Counted from the stretch's first letter, positions 19,578-28,851 are shown. The stretch is DNA of 64,000 nt from an uncultured Lachnospiraceae bacterium (GCA_910583835.1 CAJTYM010000013.1:1-64000), one strand, 5' to 3'. Translations and numbers: made by a program. Notes: generated by a model from the letters alone, not told the origin.

Positions 19578-21998
19578 TTACTTTCTGAGCTCAATTCCCA
19601 TCTCTTCCAATGATTTCAAAATCTTATTCATGGCAGGCGCATAATCCCCCTCCTCTAACGTCTTATCCTTTGCCCGGAAAGTCAGGGAATATGCCACAGA
19701 CTTAAATCCTGTTTTAATTTGTGCGCCCTCATAGAGGTCAAACAGCTCATAGCTTTCGAGGTACTGTCCGCCCTTAGTGTCAAATACTTTTTCCACTTCC
19801 CCGACGAGGATATTCTTGGGCAGCACCATGCTGATGTCCCTGCTCACTGCCGGGAAACGTGCAATACCCTGGTATTTCCTATCAAAACTTGCCATCGAGA
19901 CAATCTCCGGCATATCGATGACTGCCACATACACACGCTCCTTTATCGAATAATTGTCTGCCACCTGAGGATGTATCTCACCAAGATAGCCCACAATCTT
20001 CCCATCATAGACAATATTCGCCTGTCTTCCCGGATGAAGGAACGGCTTTCCTGCCTTGGGGTCATATGTCTCCTTCCCATGCAGCCCGACCTTGTCAAAG
20101 AATTCTTCGACTACGCCTTTCATAGTATAGAAATCACCATCCCCATACATGCCGAGCGTAAACTGCATCCTCTCCTCTGGCAGCTCCGTCACCGGCACTT
20201 GCTTGGGCAGATAAATATTCCCCAGCTCATAGAGACGTACATTTTTATTCCTGCGGTTATAATTGGTGGCGAGGGAGGTCAGCATTCCGTTCAGGGAAAC
20301 CGTGCGCATGATGCTGAAATCTTCTCCCAGCGGATTGGAAATTACCACTGTCTGGCGCAAATCGCTGTCCTGCGGAATCAGCAGTTTGTCAAATACTTTC
20401 GGGCTTTCAAACGAGTAGCTCATGCCCTGGCTGAAGCCACAAAATTCTGCCGTGTCCCTTGCAACTTTCTCCACCCTCAGTTTGAATGATAATTTGCCGG
20501 TCGTCGCCTCCCCGCTGGGCAGAGAAGTGGGGATATTGTCATATCCATAAAATCTTGCCACTTCCTCCGCCATGTCCGCCAGACATTCCAAATCCTGCCG
20601 CCAGGAGGGGACAATCACTTCATCGTTCTCCTCATCATATCCAAGGTCAATCTTCTTGAAATAAGCAATCATATCCTCCTTGGAAATGTCCGTGCCAAGC
20701 AGACGGTTCACTTTCTTATCGTCAAATGGAATCCGCCTGCCCTCTTTGACTTTGCCGTAGACATCGACCACGCCGCCAATGACTTCCCCGGCGCCCAGCT
20801 CTTCAATCAGCTGGCAGGCACGGTTGATGGCATCCATGGCATTGTTGGGGTCCAAACCCTTTTCAAACTTGCCGGAAGCATCAGTACGCAGCCCGACTTT
20901 CTTGCTGGAAAGGCGGATATTAGTTCCGTCAAAACATGCCGCCTCAAAGAGCATAGTCTGTACACTGTCGGTAATCATGGAATTTTCACCACCCATGATG
21001 CCAGCAATGCCGACTGCTTTCTCACCGTCACAAATCATCAGCACCGAATCGTCCATCGTGCGCTCCTGTCCGTCTAAGGTCACGAATTTCTCACCTTTGC
21101 CTGCACGGCGCACGACAATTTCCCTGCCGGCAATCGTGTCCAGGTCGTAGGCGTGCATGGGCTGTCCGTACTCTTCCATCACATAGTTTGTGATATCTAC
21201 AATATTGTTAATGGGACGGATGCCTTGCGCTGCCAGCCGGCGCTGCATCCACTTGGGCGAGGGGGCAATCTTGATATTTTTGACCACCCTTGCACAGTAT
21301 CTGGGACAAAGTTCCGTATCTTTGACAGTAACTTTGATGTAATCATTGACGTCCTCGCTATTGCCGGTCTTAGCCACCACCGGCGGCTTGAATTCCTTGC
21401 CAAAAGTGGCGGCAGCTTCCCTTGCCAGACCCAGCACGCCGAAACAGTCCACCCGGTTGGAAGTAATCTCATACTCGAAAACCACATCGTCCAGCCCCAG
21501 GGCTTTGATGGCGCTTTCGCCTACCTCAACATCATCCTCAAAAATATAAATGCCGTTTTCCGGCGCTTCCGGGTACATATCCCTCGTAGAACCAAGTTCC
21601 TCGATGGAACACATCATGCCGTTTGAGGGCACGCCCCTGAGTTTTCCCTTTTTTATCTTGATGCCGCCCGGCGTCTTCTTGCCGTCATGCCCGCCTGCCA
21701 CGCGTCCGCCGTCAAGCACAACCGGTACTTTCTGCCCCTCCCTGACATTCGGCGCGCCGGTGACAATCTGGATATCCTCCCCGCTGCCCACATTTACCTG
21801 GCAGACCACCAGTTTATCTGCATCCGGATGTTTCTCAATTTTGGTAATCTGTCCGACCACGATATTTTCCAGGTCAGCATCTAATTTTTCAAACCCTTCC
21901 ACCTTAGAGCCGGAAAGCGTCATTGCGTCTGTATATTCCTGTGCCGTCACATCCAGTTCCGGGACGTAAGCTTTCACCCATGATAACGATGTATTCAT
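19578..21998 (-). CDS. pheT: phenylalanyl-tRNA synthetase beta subunit
   Basis: Beta chain of the (alpha-beta)2 enzyme that charges tRNA-Phe. The 806-residue protein shows an N-terminal tRNA-binding EMAP/OB-type domain (about 40-150, with K-H-P-D-A-D-K-L), B3/B4 editing and B5 domains, the catalytic-like core and a C-terminal ferredoxin-fold anticodon-binding domain ([10 protein letters not shown]). It follows pheS after 42 bases and is controlled with it by the upstream T-box. Confidence 0.98.
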   Translation of the reverse strand: MNTSLSWVKAYVPELDVTAQEYTDAMTLSGSKVEGFEKLDADLENIVVGQITKIEKHPDADKLVVCQVNVGSGEDIQIVTGAPNVREGQKVPVVLDGGRVAGGHDGKKTPGGIKIKKGKLRGVPSNGMMCSIEELGSTRDMYPEAPENGIYIFEDDVEVGESAIKALGLDDVVFEYEITSNRVDCFGVLGLAREAAATFGKEFKPPVVAKTGNSEDVNDYIKVTVKDTELCPRYCARVVKNIKIAPSPKWMQRRLAAQGIRPINNIVDITNYVMEEYGQPMHAYDLDTIAGREIVVRRAGKGEKFVTLDGQERTMDDSVLMICDGEKAVGIAGIMGGENSMITDSVQTMLFEAACFDGTNIRLSSKKVGLRTDASGKFEKGLDPNNAMDAINRACQLIEELGAGEVIGGVVDVYGKVKEGRRIPFDDKKVNRLLGTDISKEDMIAYFKKIDLGYDEENDEVIVPSWRQDLECLADMAEEVARFYGYDNIPTSLPSGEATTGKLSFKLRVEKVARDTAEFCGFSQGMSYSFESPKVFDKLLIPQDSDLRQTVVISNPLGEDFSIMRTVSLNGMLTSLATNYNRRNKNVRLYELGNIYLPKQVPVTELPEERMQFTLGMYGDGDFYTMKGVVEEFFDKVGLHGKETYDPKAGKPFLHPGRQANIVYDGKIVGYLGEIHPQVADNYSIKERVYVAVIDMPEIVSMASFDRKYQGIARFPAVSRDISMVLPKNILVGEVEKVFDTKGGQYLESYELFDLYEGAQIKTGFKSVAYSLTFRAKDKTLEEGDYAPAMNKILKSLEEMGIELRK

Positions 21999-22040
21999 AC
22001 TATCTAATCCTTTCTTCTATCCTAATCTTTGCTTTTAACT

Positions 22041-23060
22041 CTAAAACTGTTTCAAAAAACGGTCGTCATTCTCATATAAGAGACGCATATCGTCAATCTC
22101 ATATTTGAGCAGCGCAATACGCTCCAGGCCCACGCCGAAAGCAAATCCGCTGTATTCCTCCGGGTCAATGCCGCTCATTTTCAGCACCCGCGGATGCACC
22201 ATGCCGCAGCCTAAAATCTCAATCCAGCCGGAACCTTTACAGAAGCGGCAGCCCTTGCCGCCGCACTTAAAGCAGGTCACGTCCACCTCCGCGCTCGGCT
22301 CCGTGAATGGGAAATGATGGGGGCGGAACTTGACCTTGGTATCCTCCCCGAACAGTTCCTTGGCGAACTCCGCCAGCGTCCCTTTCAAATCGGCAAACGT
22401 GATGTCCTTATCTACCACCAGGCCCTCAATCTGATGGAAAGATGGGGAATGCGTGGCATCCACCTCGTCTGAGCGGAACACGCGCCCTGGCGCGATCATG
22501 CGGATTGGCAGCTTTCCTTTCTCCATCTCGCGCACCTGTACCGGTGAGGTCTGGGTCCGCAGCACAATGTCTTCATTGATATAGAAGGTATCCTGCTCAT
22601 CTTTTGCCGGATGGTTTGCCGGGATGTTCAATGCCTCAAAATTATAGTAATCGTATTCCACTTCCGGTCCTTCCACGACCTCGTAGCCCATGCCGATAAA
22701 AATATTTTCTACCTCCTCCAAGGCAATCGTGTTGGGATGGCTGTGCCCTACTTTATTTTTTTTCGCCGGAAGCGTCACGTCGATGACTTCCTGCTTTAAT
22801 TTCAAATCGCGCTCCGCTGCCTCTAATTTGGCTTTCGTCTCTTCTATCAGCTTCTCAATGCTCTCCCTGGTCTCATTTACCAGCTGCCCCACCATGGGGC
22901 GTTCTTCCGGCAGCACATCCTTCATACCCTTTAATACAGCGGTCAGTTCGCCCTTTTTGCCCAAAAATGCCACCCTGACATCATTTAATTTTGCAAGGCC
23001 GTCAGAATTTTGGATTTCACGGATTGCCTCCGCCTTAATCTGCTCTAATTTTTCTTTCAT
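22041..23060 (-). CDS. pheS: phenylalanyl-tRNA synthetase alpha subunit
   Basis: Catalytic subunit of phenylalanyl-tRNA synthetase, a class II enzyme. The 339-residue protein has an N-terminal coiled-coil (about residues 1-90). It has motif 2, [16 protein letters not shown], and motif 3, [13 protein letters not shown] cysteine cluster, [12 protein letters not shown], resembles a zinc site and is common in Firmicutes members. AAAGGAGG precedes the ATG, just after the T-box terminator. Confidence 0.98.
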   Translation of the reverse strand: MKEKLEQIKAEAIREIQNSDGLAKLNDVRVAFLGKKGELTAVLKGMKDVLPEERPMVGQLVNETRESIEKLIEETKAKLEAAERDLKLKQEVIDVTLPAKKNKVGHSHPNTIALEEVENIFIGMGYEVVEGPEVEYDYYNFEALNIPANHPAKDEQDTFYINEDIVLRTQTSPVQVREMEKGKLPIRMIAPGRVFRSDEVDATHSPSFHQIEGLVVDKDITFADLKGTLAEFAKELFGEDTKVKFRPHHFPFTEPSAEVDVTCFKCGGKGCRFCKGSGWIEILGCGMVHPRVLKMSGIDPEEYSGFAFGVGLERIALLKYEIDDMRLLYENDDRFLKQF

Positions 23061-23073
23061 AATTTCCTCCTTT

Positions 23074-23387
23074 AAAAAAAGTCCCTATGCAATTGCATAG
23101 GGACGGATTCTTCCGCGGTACCACCCTGATTCCCGGAACTCATTTCCTTCCGGGCGCTCACTTTGCGTAACGTGCAAAAACGTCATATCCTACTTCCAGC
23201 TTCGCTATCGCAGCCATATTCAGATATGCAGCTCCGGCGGGAAATTCAAGTTCTGCCTTTTCTTAAGGGGACTTACAGCCAATGGCCCCCTCTCTCTGTA
23301 AGCAGCACAGACTCTGCTTAGGTACTGGCTTGCCGTCAGTCAGCTGCCAATGCCCGGTACGCCTTCTTTGCCTTTCATTATCGTTCG
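23074..23387 (-). promoter_or_regulatory. T-box leader (Phe-responsive) of pheST
   Basis: The leader carries the T-box sequence GGTGGTACCGCGG (23125-23113, minus strand), which pairs with the uncharged tRNA acceptor end. A terminator hairpin follows (23104-23081) with a T-run. Upstream are the AGAGAG bulge motif (near 23300) and a conserved stem-I region. A TTC codon near 23250 is a candidate Phe specifier. When tRNA-Phe is uncharged the antiterminator should form and pheST be transcribed. This is the only T-box recognised in the window. Confidence 0.92.
23081..23104 (-). terminator. T-box intrinsic terminator
   Basis: GTCCCTATGCAA / TTGCATAGGGAC is a perfect inverted repeat followed on the minus strand by seven T residues, immediately before the pheS ribosome site. 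Confidence 0.9.
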
Positions 23388-23393
23388 GATATT

Positions 23394-23422
23394 ATTCTAA
23401 CATGAGTGTTTGCAAACTGCAA
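23394..23422 (-). promoter_or_regulatory. predicted promoter of the pheST-queA transcript
   Basis: Minus strand TTGCAG (23422-23417), 17-base spacer, TAGAAT (23399-23394). The start would fall near 23387, at the 5' end of the T-box leader and only about 30 bases from the left arm of the island inverted repeat. Confidence 0.6.
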
Positions 23423-23452
23423 GTGTTTTTTGCATCAAATGTTCTGGTAACC

Positions 23453-23503
23453 GTAACAGTTCCTCCTTAAAATATCTTTTCACAGTTTCCGCAGCAGCTA
23501 GCT
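23453..23503 (+). repeat. left arm of inverted repeat bounding a 1.75-kb island
   Basis: Two blocks, 23453-23467 (15 bp) and 23480-23503 (24 bp), recur exactly in inverted orientation at 25191-25205 and 25155-25178. The spacing between the blocks is the same (12 bases) in both arms. Similarity continues, degraded, for about 50 bases into the island. Confidence 0.85.
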
Positions 23504-23652
23504 GAACAACTAGTAATAAATATTTGTGGAAGTCTATTTGAATTCGGTAGATTTCTCTTTCTATGCCAAAAGGCAGACATCTGAGGGATTTCGTGTATCC
23601 CTTGTTTCTGGGAAAGGGGCTTCAGGAATTGCCCGCAATATTATAGAACGCT

Positions 23653-23692
23653 GTAAGTGCCTGTTTATGGGCATTTCCAGCGTTTTTCCATT
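23653..23692. repeat. long hairpin inside the island
   Basis: AACGCTG...CAGCGTT enclose AGTGCC...GGGCATT, giving a nested stem of about 40 bases. No T-run follows. It may be a relic of a mobile element end. The region 23510-23800 shows no convincing gene. Confidence 0.45.
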
Positions 23693-23800
23693 TCGTCCTG
23701 CCCCACCGAAAACCGTAAAATAAGAAAAAATGGTGTCTGTTTATTTGGATATGTGTCGGGAATTTAACAAAAATAATTTCTCCAGATTCTAAAAATGCAG

Positions 23801-23829
23801 TTGATTTTTAGAATCAGAAATGATATATT
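23801..23829 (+). promoter_or_regulatory. predicted promoter of the antisense RNA
   Basis: TTGATT (23801-23806), 17-base spacer, TATATT (23824-23829). The start would be near 23836, at the sequence AAGGAGCA. Confidence 0.65.
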
Positions 23830-23835
23830 ATAGAA

Positions 23836-23925
23836 AAGGAGCAACCGCCCACAAGTGTGGTTGACCTCCAGTAGCTTAAAAGCCTACCTTCACCGGACAA
23901 GTGACAAGGTAGGCTTATTTATTTT
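23836..23925 (+). ncRNA. predicted antisense RNA of a type I toxin-antitoxin locus
   Basis: A short transcript is predicted from the strong promoter just upstream to the hairpin at 23880-23916, about 90 nucleotides. It converges on the holin-like toxin gene, overlaps its stop codon and shares its terminator. It would thus be complementary to the 3' end of the toxin mRNA. It has no open frame with a ribosome site. Both this RNA and the toxin mRNA are predicted to start with AAGGAGCA and to fold a GGAG/CTCC stem. This is inferred from architecture; no expression data are available. Confidence 0.6.
23880..23916. terminator. shared bidirectional terminator
   Basis: AAGCCTACCTT / AAGGTAGGCTT forms a perfect 11-bp stem, with T-rich sequence after it on both strands. 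It serves the toxin mRNA (minus) and the antisense RNA (plus). Confidence 0.85.
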
Positions 23926-24017
23926 CGCTTGTTATTCCTATTATCCAAATAGGCAAGCAATGCAATGAGAAACGAACCACCAAAAAACAACAGGCTTAAA
24001 ACTTCGTATGTACTCAT
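23919..24017 (-). CDS. holin-like type I toxin peptide
   Basis: A 32-residue peptide starting M-S-T-Y-E-V-L-S-L-L, with one hydrophobic helix (about residues 6-24) and a basic tail N-N-K-R-K. This is the layout of the putative holin-like toxin (Hol_Tox) family, whose members start M-S-x-Y-E-x-L. GGGAGGTG lies 7 bases before the ATG. It is pairable with an upstream CCTCCC (24047-24052), so the ribosome site can be hidden in a hairpin. A TTGCCG/TATAAT promoter is upstream and a convergent antisense RNA lies at the 3' end. Likely a membrane-acting toxin; activity is inferred. Confidence 0.8.
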   Translation of the reverse strand: MSTYEVLSLLFFGGSFLIALLAYLDNRNNKRK

Positions 24018-24025
24018 ATACATCA

Positions 24026-24052
24026 CCTCCCTTCCCTTTCGAGTGAGGGAGG
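24026..24052 (-). promoter_or_regulatory. toxin mRNA hairpin that hides the ribosome site
   Basis: In the toxin mRNA CCTCCC (24052-24047) can pair with GGGAGG (24031-24026), the Shine-Dalgarno sequence. Self-sequestration of this kind is typical of type I toxin mRNAs. Confidence 0.55.
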
Positions 24053-24087
24053 CTCACCACCTTGTAACACGTCTGCTCCTTAGGCAG

Positions 24088-24116
24088 ATTATAGCATACC
24101 TCAAATTATCCGGCAA
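24088..24116 (-). promoter_or_regulatory. predicted promoter of the toxin mRNA
   Basis: Minus strand TTGCCG (24116-24111), 17-base spacer, consensus TATAAT (24093-24088). The start would be near 24081, giving an mRNA beginning AAGGAGCA and a leader of about 64 bases. Confidence 0.75.
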
Positions 24117-24355
24117 TCTGTTTTCGAGCCCAGCCAGACGCAAAAAAGCCAATGAGCCTGTCAACCCCTTTACCGAATGACACTTGCAAAGCAAGTGGGG
24201 GTGCAGAGTGGAGAAAATCTATCTCCTGCCGATACATATCTATTTTTATCCCTATCTGGTTTAACCCATATATGAAACTTCTTGGCTATAGTCTTTTAGC
24301 CATGATTTATCAATTGATGGTTAGCCTGTCATATTATTTTTTCCCTTCTTTTCTT

Positions 24356-24673
24356 ATGCATATTTGTCACACTACAATTCTAAAGGCAAGAGGGCTATCA
24401 CAGGAAAAATTGGCAGAAAAAGTTGGTATATCCACTACTCATATGAGTCATATTGAAACTGCAAACACGAAAATGAGTCTATCTACTTTTGCAGAACTTG
24501 CTGCCATACTGGAAGTACGAACTGATGAATTACTTTATGATGACAGACCAGAGGATCGCAGTACTTCTATAACCTATATTACAGAACTATTAGATGATTG
24601 CACAATTCAGCAAGTGCGAATTATTGAAGATATTGTTAAAGCGGCAAAAGAATCCTTGAATAAGAATTCATAA
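24356..24673 (+). CDS. XRE-family regulator, apparently lacking its normal N-terminus
   Basis: The core is a helix-turn-helix of the Cro/XRE type: G-L-S-Q-E-K-L-A-E-K-V-G-I-S-T-T-H-M-S-H, then L-S-T-F-A-E-L-A-A-I-L-E-V. A C-terminal acidic-helical tail of about 40 residues follows. The ATG at 24356 gives 105 residues, but the first ten do not look like the usual lead-in helix and no ribosome site precedes it. The frame is open upstream to 24152 through implausible sequence. A rearranged 5' end is therefore likely. The stretch 24120-24355 otherwise holds nothing recognised. Confidence 0.55.
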   Translation: MHICHTTILKARGLSQEKLAEKVGISTTHMSHIETANTKMSLSTFAELAAILEVRTDELLYDDRPEDRSTSITYITELLDDCTIQQVRIIEDIVKAAKESLNKNS

Positions 24674-24675
24674 TT

Positions 24676-24945
24676 TTAGATTAACATACGTGGGTTCTTA
24701 AACTGATATTCTGCGTAAATATTATAGGATTTGTGGTAAGTACGGTAAGACTCCTGCACATTCTGATAGCCAAGAAAAATGTCTCTGCGAATTTGCCGAT
24801 ATAGATAGCCTACTATGCGGGTCTCAGGATCAGCGAGGTATGCAGACTGACTTGGCAGGACATCAACTTTGGGGAACAATATCTTACGGTAAAACGGACT
24901 TCCGTAAGGCTCTTGGATAAAGTGGCAGGCAACGATAAGATACAT
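24676..24945 (-). CDS. unrecognised 89-residue ORF in the island
   Basis: An open frame on the minus strand rich in Tyr and Arg (for example Y-L-Y-R-Q-I-R-R-D-I-F-L-G-Y). No family, no signal peptide and no clear ribosome site. It stops two bases after the XRE gene ends, in convergent orientation. It may be a fragment of an element gene or not expressed. The rest of 24946-25150 shows only hairpins. Confidence 0.2.
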   Translation of the reverse strand: MYLIVACHFIQEPYGSPFYRKILFPKVDVLPSQSAYLADPETRIVGYLYRQIRRDIFLGYQNVQESYRTYHKSYNIYAEYQFKNPRMLI

Positions 24946-24949
24946 TCAG

Positions 24950-24993
24950 AAAAACTTTCCCTTGTAAACTGCCCATAAGGGCAAAAACAAGGG
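24950..24993. repeat. long hairpin near the right end of the island
   Basis: TTTCCCTTGT and ACAAGGGAAA enclose TGCCC/GGGCA, forming a nested stem of about 44 bases. It mirrors in position the 40-base hairpin near the left end (23653-23692). Confidence 0.5.
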
Positions 24994-25154
24994 AAAATAC
25001 ATAGCAATTCATTGTATAAGGCTTGAAAAGCCTTGAAAAATAAGGAAAGTTCAAGAAATTCTTCTGCAAATCCCGATTTAGTCTGCCGTTGACAGAGGAG
25101 GGAAAATCGGTTGAACTCAACAAATATTCCATAAATACATTTTACAAGTTGTGT

Positions 25155-25205
25155 AGCTAGCTGCTGCGGAAACTGTGATTTAGAATTTGGAGGAGGAACT
25201 GTTAC
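25155..25205 (-). repeat. right arm of inverted repeat bounding the island
   Basis: Inverted counterpart of 23453-23503: 24 bp (25155-25178) and 15 bp (25191-25205) identical with the same 12-base spacing. The arm overlaps the last codon and stop of the YihY-like gene. Confidence 0.85.
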
Positions 25206-26038
25206 TGGTAACCGTCCCGTTCTTTTAGCAGCCGGTAATCCTCATAAATGTTGTTGAATTCCGCGCACACCAGCAAAATATAGATTCCAAAATAGAGCCA
25301 CAGCATCACCAATATTATCGTTGTCAGGCTGCCGTACATGGAAAACCCATTGAAATAGTCCACATAGACGGAAATGCCAAACGACAAAAGAGCCCAGCCC
25401 ACGGCCGCCATGACGCTGCCTGGGAACTGGCTTTTGAACGTTGCCTTCCTGTTCGGCAGCATTTTATAAAGGACGGCAAAAAACAGGATTAAGATTGCCA
25501 GCAGTATCAGGGAACGCCGCTGCAAAATCCAAAACGTTATGTCGGATATGATAGGAAAATACTGCGCAAACAAATACTGGAGGCTGTTGCCAAATACCAT
25601 CAAAGTCAGCGATGCCACAATGGCGATCACCAGCAGCAGTGTATAGAGAATCGCCCGGAAACGCAGGAAAATCCAATTCCTCGTCTCCTCAATATCGTAC
25701 ACGCTGTTCAGTCCGCCCATCAGGTACTGGATCCCCTTGGCTGCAGACCACACTGCCACCACAGCGGCAACCGACACAATCCCAACGGAATTATTGTACA
25801 TCTCATGGATAATACCAATCAGAAACGGCGAAATATAGGTTGGCATAACCTTATTGACCATATCAAGTATCATCCCTTCTGTCACCGGCGTATACTGCAC
25901 CAGCGAAATGAACAGTATGATAAACGGTATCAGAGACAGTACGATAAAAAAAGCTGACTGCGCGGCAAATGCGCTGATATTGTCTTTCTTGCATTTTTCC
26001 AGGAAGGCGCGCGCCCTCGCTATTATTCTCCAAATCAT
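25202..26038 (-). CDS. YihY/BrkB-family membrane protein
   Basis: A 278-residue integral membrane protein with about six hydrophobic helices and the YihY/BrkB N-terminal pattern (A-F-A-A-Q-S-A-F-F-I-V-L-S-L-I-P-F). The Y-D-I-E-E-T-R-N-W segment is also typical. The family was once annotated as ribonuclease BN; its real function is unsettled. Its ATG overlaps the stop of the SpoIID-like gene (ATGA), so the two are coupled. The right arm of the island repeat covers its 3' end, so the last residues may have been set by insertion. Confidence 0.92.
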   Translation of the reverse strand: MIWRIIARARAFLEKCKKDNISAFAAQSAFFIVLSLIPFIILFISLVQYTPVTEGMILDMVNKVMPTYISPFLIGIIHEMYNNSVGIVSVAAVVAVWSAAKGIQYLMGGLNSVYDIEETRNWIFLRFRAILYTLLLVIAIVASLTLMVFGNSLQYLFAQYFPIISDITFWILQRRSLILLAILILFFAVLYKMLPNRKATFKSQFPGSVMAAVGWALLSFGISVYVDYFNGFSMYGSLTTIILVMLWLYFGIYILLVCAEFNNIYEDYRLLKERDGYQ

Positions 26039-28296
26039 TGTTTTTCCTCATTATAGATATTTTCTATCTCGATATCATGATAAAATCTGGTCAGGATATC
26101 CACATAATTCATGCCCGCTTTCGCCATCCCATTGGCGCCGTTCTGGCTCATGCCTATCCCATGCCCATATCCGCCGCCGTACACGGTAAATCCTTCCTCA
26201 GTCGGCGTGATACTGCAGTATGCGCTGGGCAGCAGCGCCATATCTACCGGGCTGCCCGCCTTGTCTGTCACCTCTGTTGCCGCGACACCGAGCACCGTAC
26301 GCACATTATACTCCGAAAACAGCAGCACATATCCTTTCTCATAGGAAATCTTAAGCTGCTTTATCGCCCCGGAAGCGCACCGCTCCTCCACGCTAATCTG
26401 CTGCGGCGCGCCAAATCCTGCCAAATCCGCGGACGAACCGGCCAAACCGTCTGCCTTTATAATCTGCACATTGGCAGCATTGGCCTCAAACCGCGCTGCA
26501 ATGGCAGCATTGACCGCTTCCAATCTCTCCTTCAGCGTCAGCTTTGCCGTCCAGCGGAAACAAGCGCCCTCGCTGTCATAGGCAGCTATCTCCTGATTCT
26601 TAATGAACGCTGCAAATTTCTCCTCATCTGAGATATCCGGCTCACTTCCATCTGAGAGCAGTGAAATGCCCTGCAGATATCCCTGGGATTCCCCCGGCTG
26701 TTCATTCCACACATCCATGCCTCCTGACAGCCCACAGGAAGTGGAGAAATAATAGGCTTCTGCAACCTCCCCCTGATACTTGATGACTTCACCCACCGTA
26801 TCGTCCACCGCGAGATTCGTCTGCTCATTCTCTGCCTGCTTATTGTACACCTGGTAGCTGGTGCTGTCATTCACATGGGCTCCCAGATGTGCATAGTCCC
26901 CCCGCATAAGCTGGATACACGCATAACTCCTGGCGCAGACTGCCTGGGTGCAGAGCGCAGCCCTCTCATAGGTGGCCGGCATCTCACTGGGGACCACGCC
27001 ATAAAGGTATTGCTCCAGGGGCAGCTCATTGACTACACCGTAACCTTCTGGATATTTGCGGATTTCCATGGTCCCACGATACCCCAGTGATGTGTAGGTT
27101 CCCGCCTCATCGGAAAAATAAATCCTGCCATTTCCATCTTCGAGCTCAATTTTTACAAAATCGACATTCTTGCCAAGCAAGTCCGCCGGCTTTATCACCT
27201 GCCCCGGCTGTATCTTCTCTGTCTTATCCCCGGCCAAAACGCTTCCCGGCGCATCTATTGTCAGTATGGGATTCGCATGGTAATCCCCATTTTCCGCATT
27301 CAAGAGCAATACCCGGATATTCTCCACAGTTGCAGGCTCCTGCAGAATTACCCCGCATACCTGCTTCTTAGCAACCACGAAATCCGCCCTCAGATTTCCA
27401 ATCACCAGTTTCGATTCATCCAGTTCCTCCACCGTTCCATATGTCTTATATACTTTCAGCTTGCCGCTGTATTCTAGAATCCCATAACCGGAAATCTCAA
27501 TCTTCTCCTCATCAAAACTTAAGACTGTGCCGCTAATCTTATCCTCTTTCTTATAAATGCCCGTCACCTTGCGGTCTTTCCACTCAATATCACAGATGGT
27601 ATCTGTTATCTGCTCATCCAGTCCCTCAATATCCAGGGAGATTTTCTGATTCTCATAGAGAATCTCCGCCTCGTCCCCCTGGGCCTTATGTACAAATGCG
27701 TTTTCCAACGTCAGATTTGTCTCACACTCACTGTTCACACCAATAATCCGGCCCTCTGCCACATATACTTGATACATATCATAGTGATGGAAATAATTCA
27801 CGCCATCCGCCACCTGAAAATACCCCTCCTGCGTCAGGCAGTTCTGCGGGACTTTATCCCCCCCATCTTCATCTAAAAACACCAGGTTGACAAGCGAAAC
27901 CTTATCCACTGTGTCTAAAAGTTCCAAAATCTGTCCATATATCTGGTTCCACTCTGCACGCGGAACCGCTCTCCAGAAAAATGCCTCCTCATAAGTTATA
28001 TGCTCCTGCACAGAAAGCTGTTCTAATAATGATTTGAGCTTGCCATACGTCAGCTTGCCGTCCAGGTTCTTCGCGTGGAGGAATTCTTTTAATTTCTCCT
28101 CCCATTCCTTCTCACCATAGTAGGTAAAACTCAGCTGGGAAGGAAGCTCCGCCAGCGCCACATATTCACTGCTGTATTCGGTAATCACCTGCTTAGAGCC
28201 TATGAAACGAGTGAATAAAATCACCAGAAACAACAAACTGAAAAACAGGAAACATAATATGTAATTCTTCCTATACTGAAATAATCTTTTTTTCAT
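26035..28296 (-). CDS. SpoIID/LytB-domain membrane-anchored protein
   Basis: One N-terminal membrane helix (Y-I-L-C-F-L-F-F-S-L-L-F-L-V-I-L) anchors a long extracellular region. Its second half is a SpoIID domain: L-P-L-E-Q-Y-L-Y-G-V-V-P-S-E-M-P, Q-A-V-C-A-R-S-Y-A and a C-terminal G-Y-G-H-G-I-G-M-S-Q-N-G-A. SpoIID proteins are lytic transglycosylases acting on denuded glycan. The frame opens at 28353, but the ATG at 28296 (M-K-K-R-L-F-Q-Y) starts right before the anchor and avoids a hairpin. The first half has strand-rich modules of unknown role. Paired with YihY. Confidence 0.88.
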   Translation of the reverse strand: MKKRLFQYRKNYILCFLFFSLLFLVILFTRFIGSKQVITEYSSEYVALAELPSQLSFTYYGEKEWEEKLKEFLHAKNLDGKLTYGKLKSLLEQLSVQEHITYEEAFFWRAVPRAEWNQIYGQILELLDTVDKVSLVNLVFLDEDGGDKVPQNCLTQEGYFQVADGVNYFHHYDMYQVYVAEGRIIGVNSECETNLTLENAFVHKAQGDEAEILYENQKISLDIEGLDEQITDTICDIEWKDRKVTGIYKKEDKISGTVLSFDEEKIEISGYGILEYSGKLKVYKTYGTVEELDESKLVIGNLRADFVVAKKQVCGVILQEPATVENIRVLLLNAENGDYHANPILTIDAPGSVLAGDKTEKIQPGQVIKPADLLGKNVDFVKIELEDGNGRIYFSDEAGTYTSLGYRGTMEIRKYPEGYGVVNELPLEQYLYGVVPSEMPATYERAALCTQAVCARSYACIQLMRGDYAHLGAHVNDSTSYQVYNKQAENEQTNLAVDDTVGEVIKYQGEVAEAYYFSTSCGLSGGMDVWNEQPGESQGYLQGISLLSDGSEPDISDEEKFAAFIKNQEIAAYDSEGACFRWTAKLTLKERLEAVNAAIAARFEANAANVQIIKADGLAGSSADLAGFGAPQQISVEERCASGAIKQLKISYEKGYVLLFSEYNVRTVLGVAATEVTDKAGSPVDMALLPSAYCSITPTEEGFTVYGGGYGHGIGMSQNGANGMAKAGMNYVDILTRFYHDIEIENIYNEEKQ

Positions 28297-28331
28297 GAAA
28301 CTAAATCCATTCCTTGCTACATAAGATAAGG

Positions 28332-28364
28332 CAGAAAGGCTGCCTTTCTCCAAAGCAGCCTTTC
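28332..28364. repeat. hairpin upstream of the SpoIID-like gene
   Basis: GAAAGGCTGC and GCAGCCTTTC form a 10-bp stem. The T-rich tract is weak. It may be the end of a lost transcript or a leader structure. Confidence 0.45.
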
Positions 28365-28813
28365 CTCTTTTGTAATTTATCTTCCGTAAATCTATATTCT
28401 TTGGTACCCTCTTCTATCCTTCGTATCCCACAATTCTTCGGTAAATCGTGCGCGGGTTTTCTTTTGTAAAGCTCTTTCGTATCTTCAAAATTTATTCTGA
28501 AAAGTACCCCGAAATGCCGTTTCCTGCGATTTTGACTCCTAGCAAAGCTAGGTGGGTAACCGCAACCTCTCTTCTGCCTTCCGCTGCATACTGACGGCCT
28601 GACATCCAATCGGCAATGTAGGAATCCCATGAAAGTAAATGTAGGTTCAAAATAGCAGGGTATCGCACATCCCAGGAATACTTTCTTAACACATTTTGAT
28701 TATACTCTATTATGCCCTGAACTGCAACTAAAAATTAATGTTAATTTCATGTTTAAGTCACATAAATTTCCATTAAAACAAAATGGGCAAGTCCGCTTCA
28801 GCCAGAAGAACAC
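28365..28813. other. 555-base gap with no convincing gene
   Basis: Between the SpoIID-like gene and the L,D-transpeptidase there are two overlapping minus-strand open frames (28301-28630 and 28492-28692) with no recognised family or good ribosome site. There is also a CCTAGCAAAGCTAGG hairpin near 28537, and A/T-rich sequence from 28690 to 28790. It looks like decayed coding or repeat sequence. Confidence 0.4.
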
Positions 28814-28844
28814 GGAAGCCTCCATCAATCAAATGGAGGCTTCC
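28814..28844 (-). terminator. intrinsic terminator-like hairpin after the L,D-transpeptidase
   Basis: A perfect 12-bp stem, GGAAGCCTCCAT / ATGGAGGCTTCC, starts 8 bases beyond the stop codon of the L,D-transpeptidase. Confidence 0.75.
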
Positions 28845-28851
28845 AAAATTG

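Noticed and set aside
23526..23723. 65-codon plus-strand ORF near the left end of the island
   Set aside because: It covers the inverted-repeat flank and a long hairpin, has no ribosome site and resembles no family.
24152..24355. Upstream extension of the XRE regulator frame
   Set aside because: The sequence is low-quality, with no ribosome site and no family resemblance before the helix-turn-helix.
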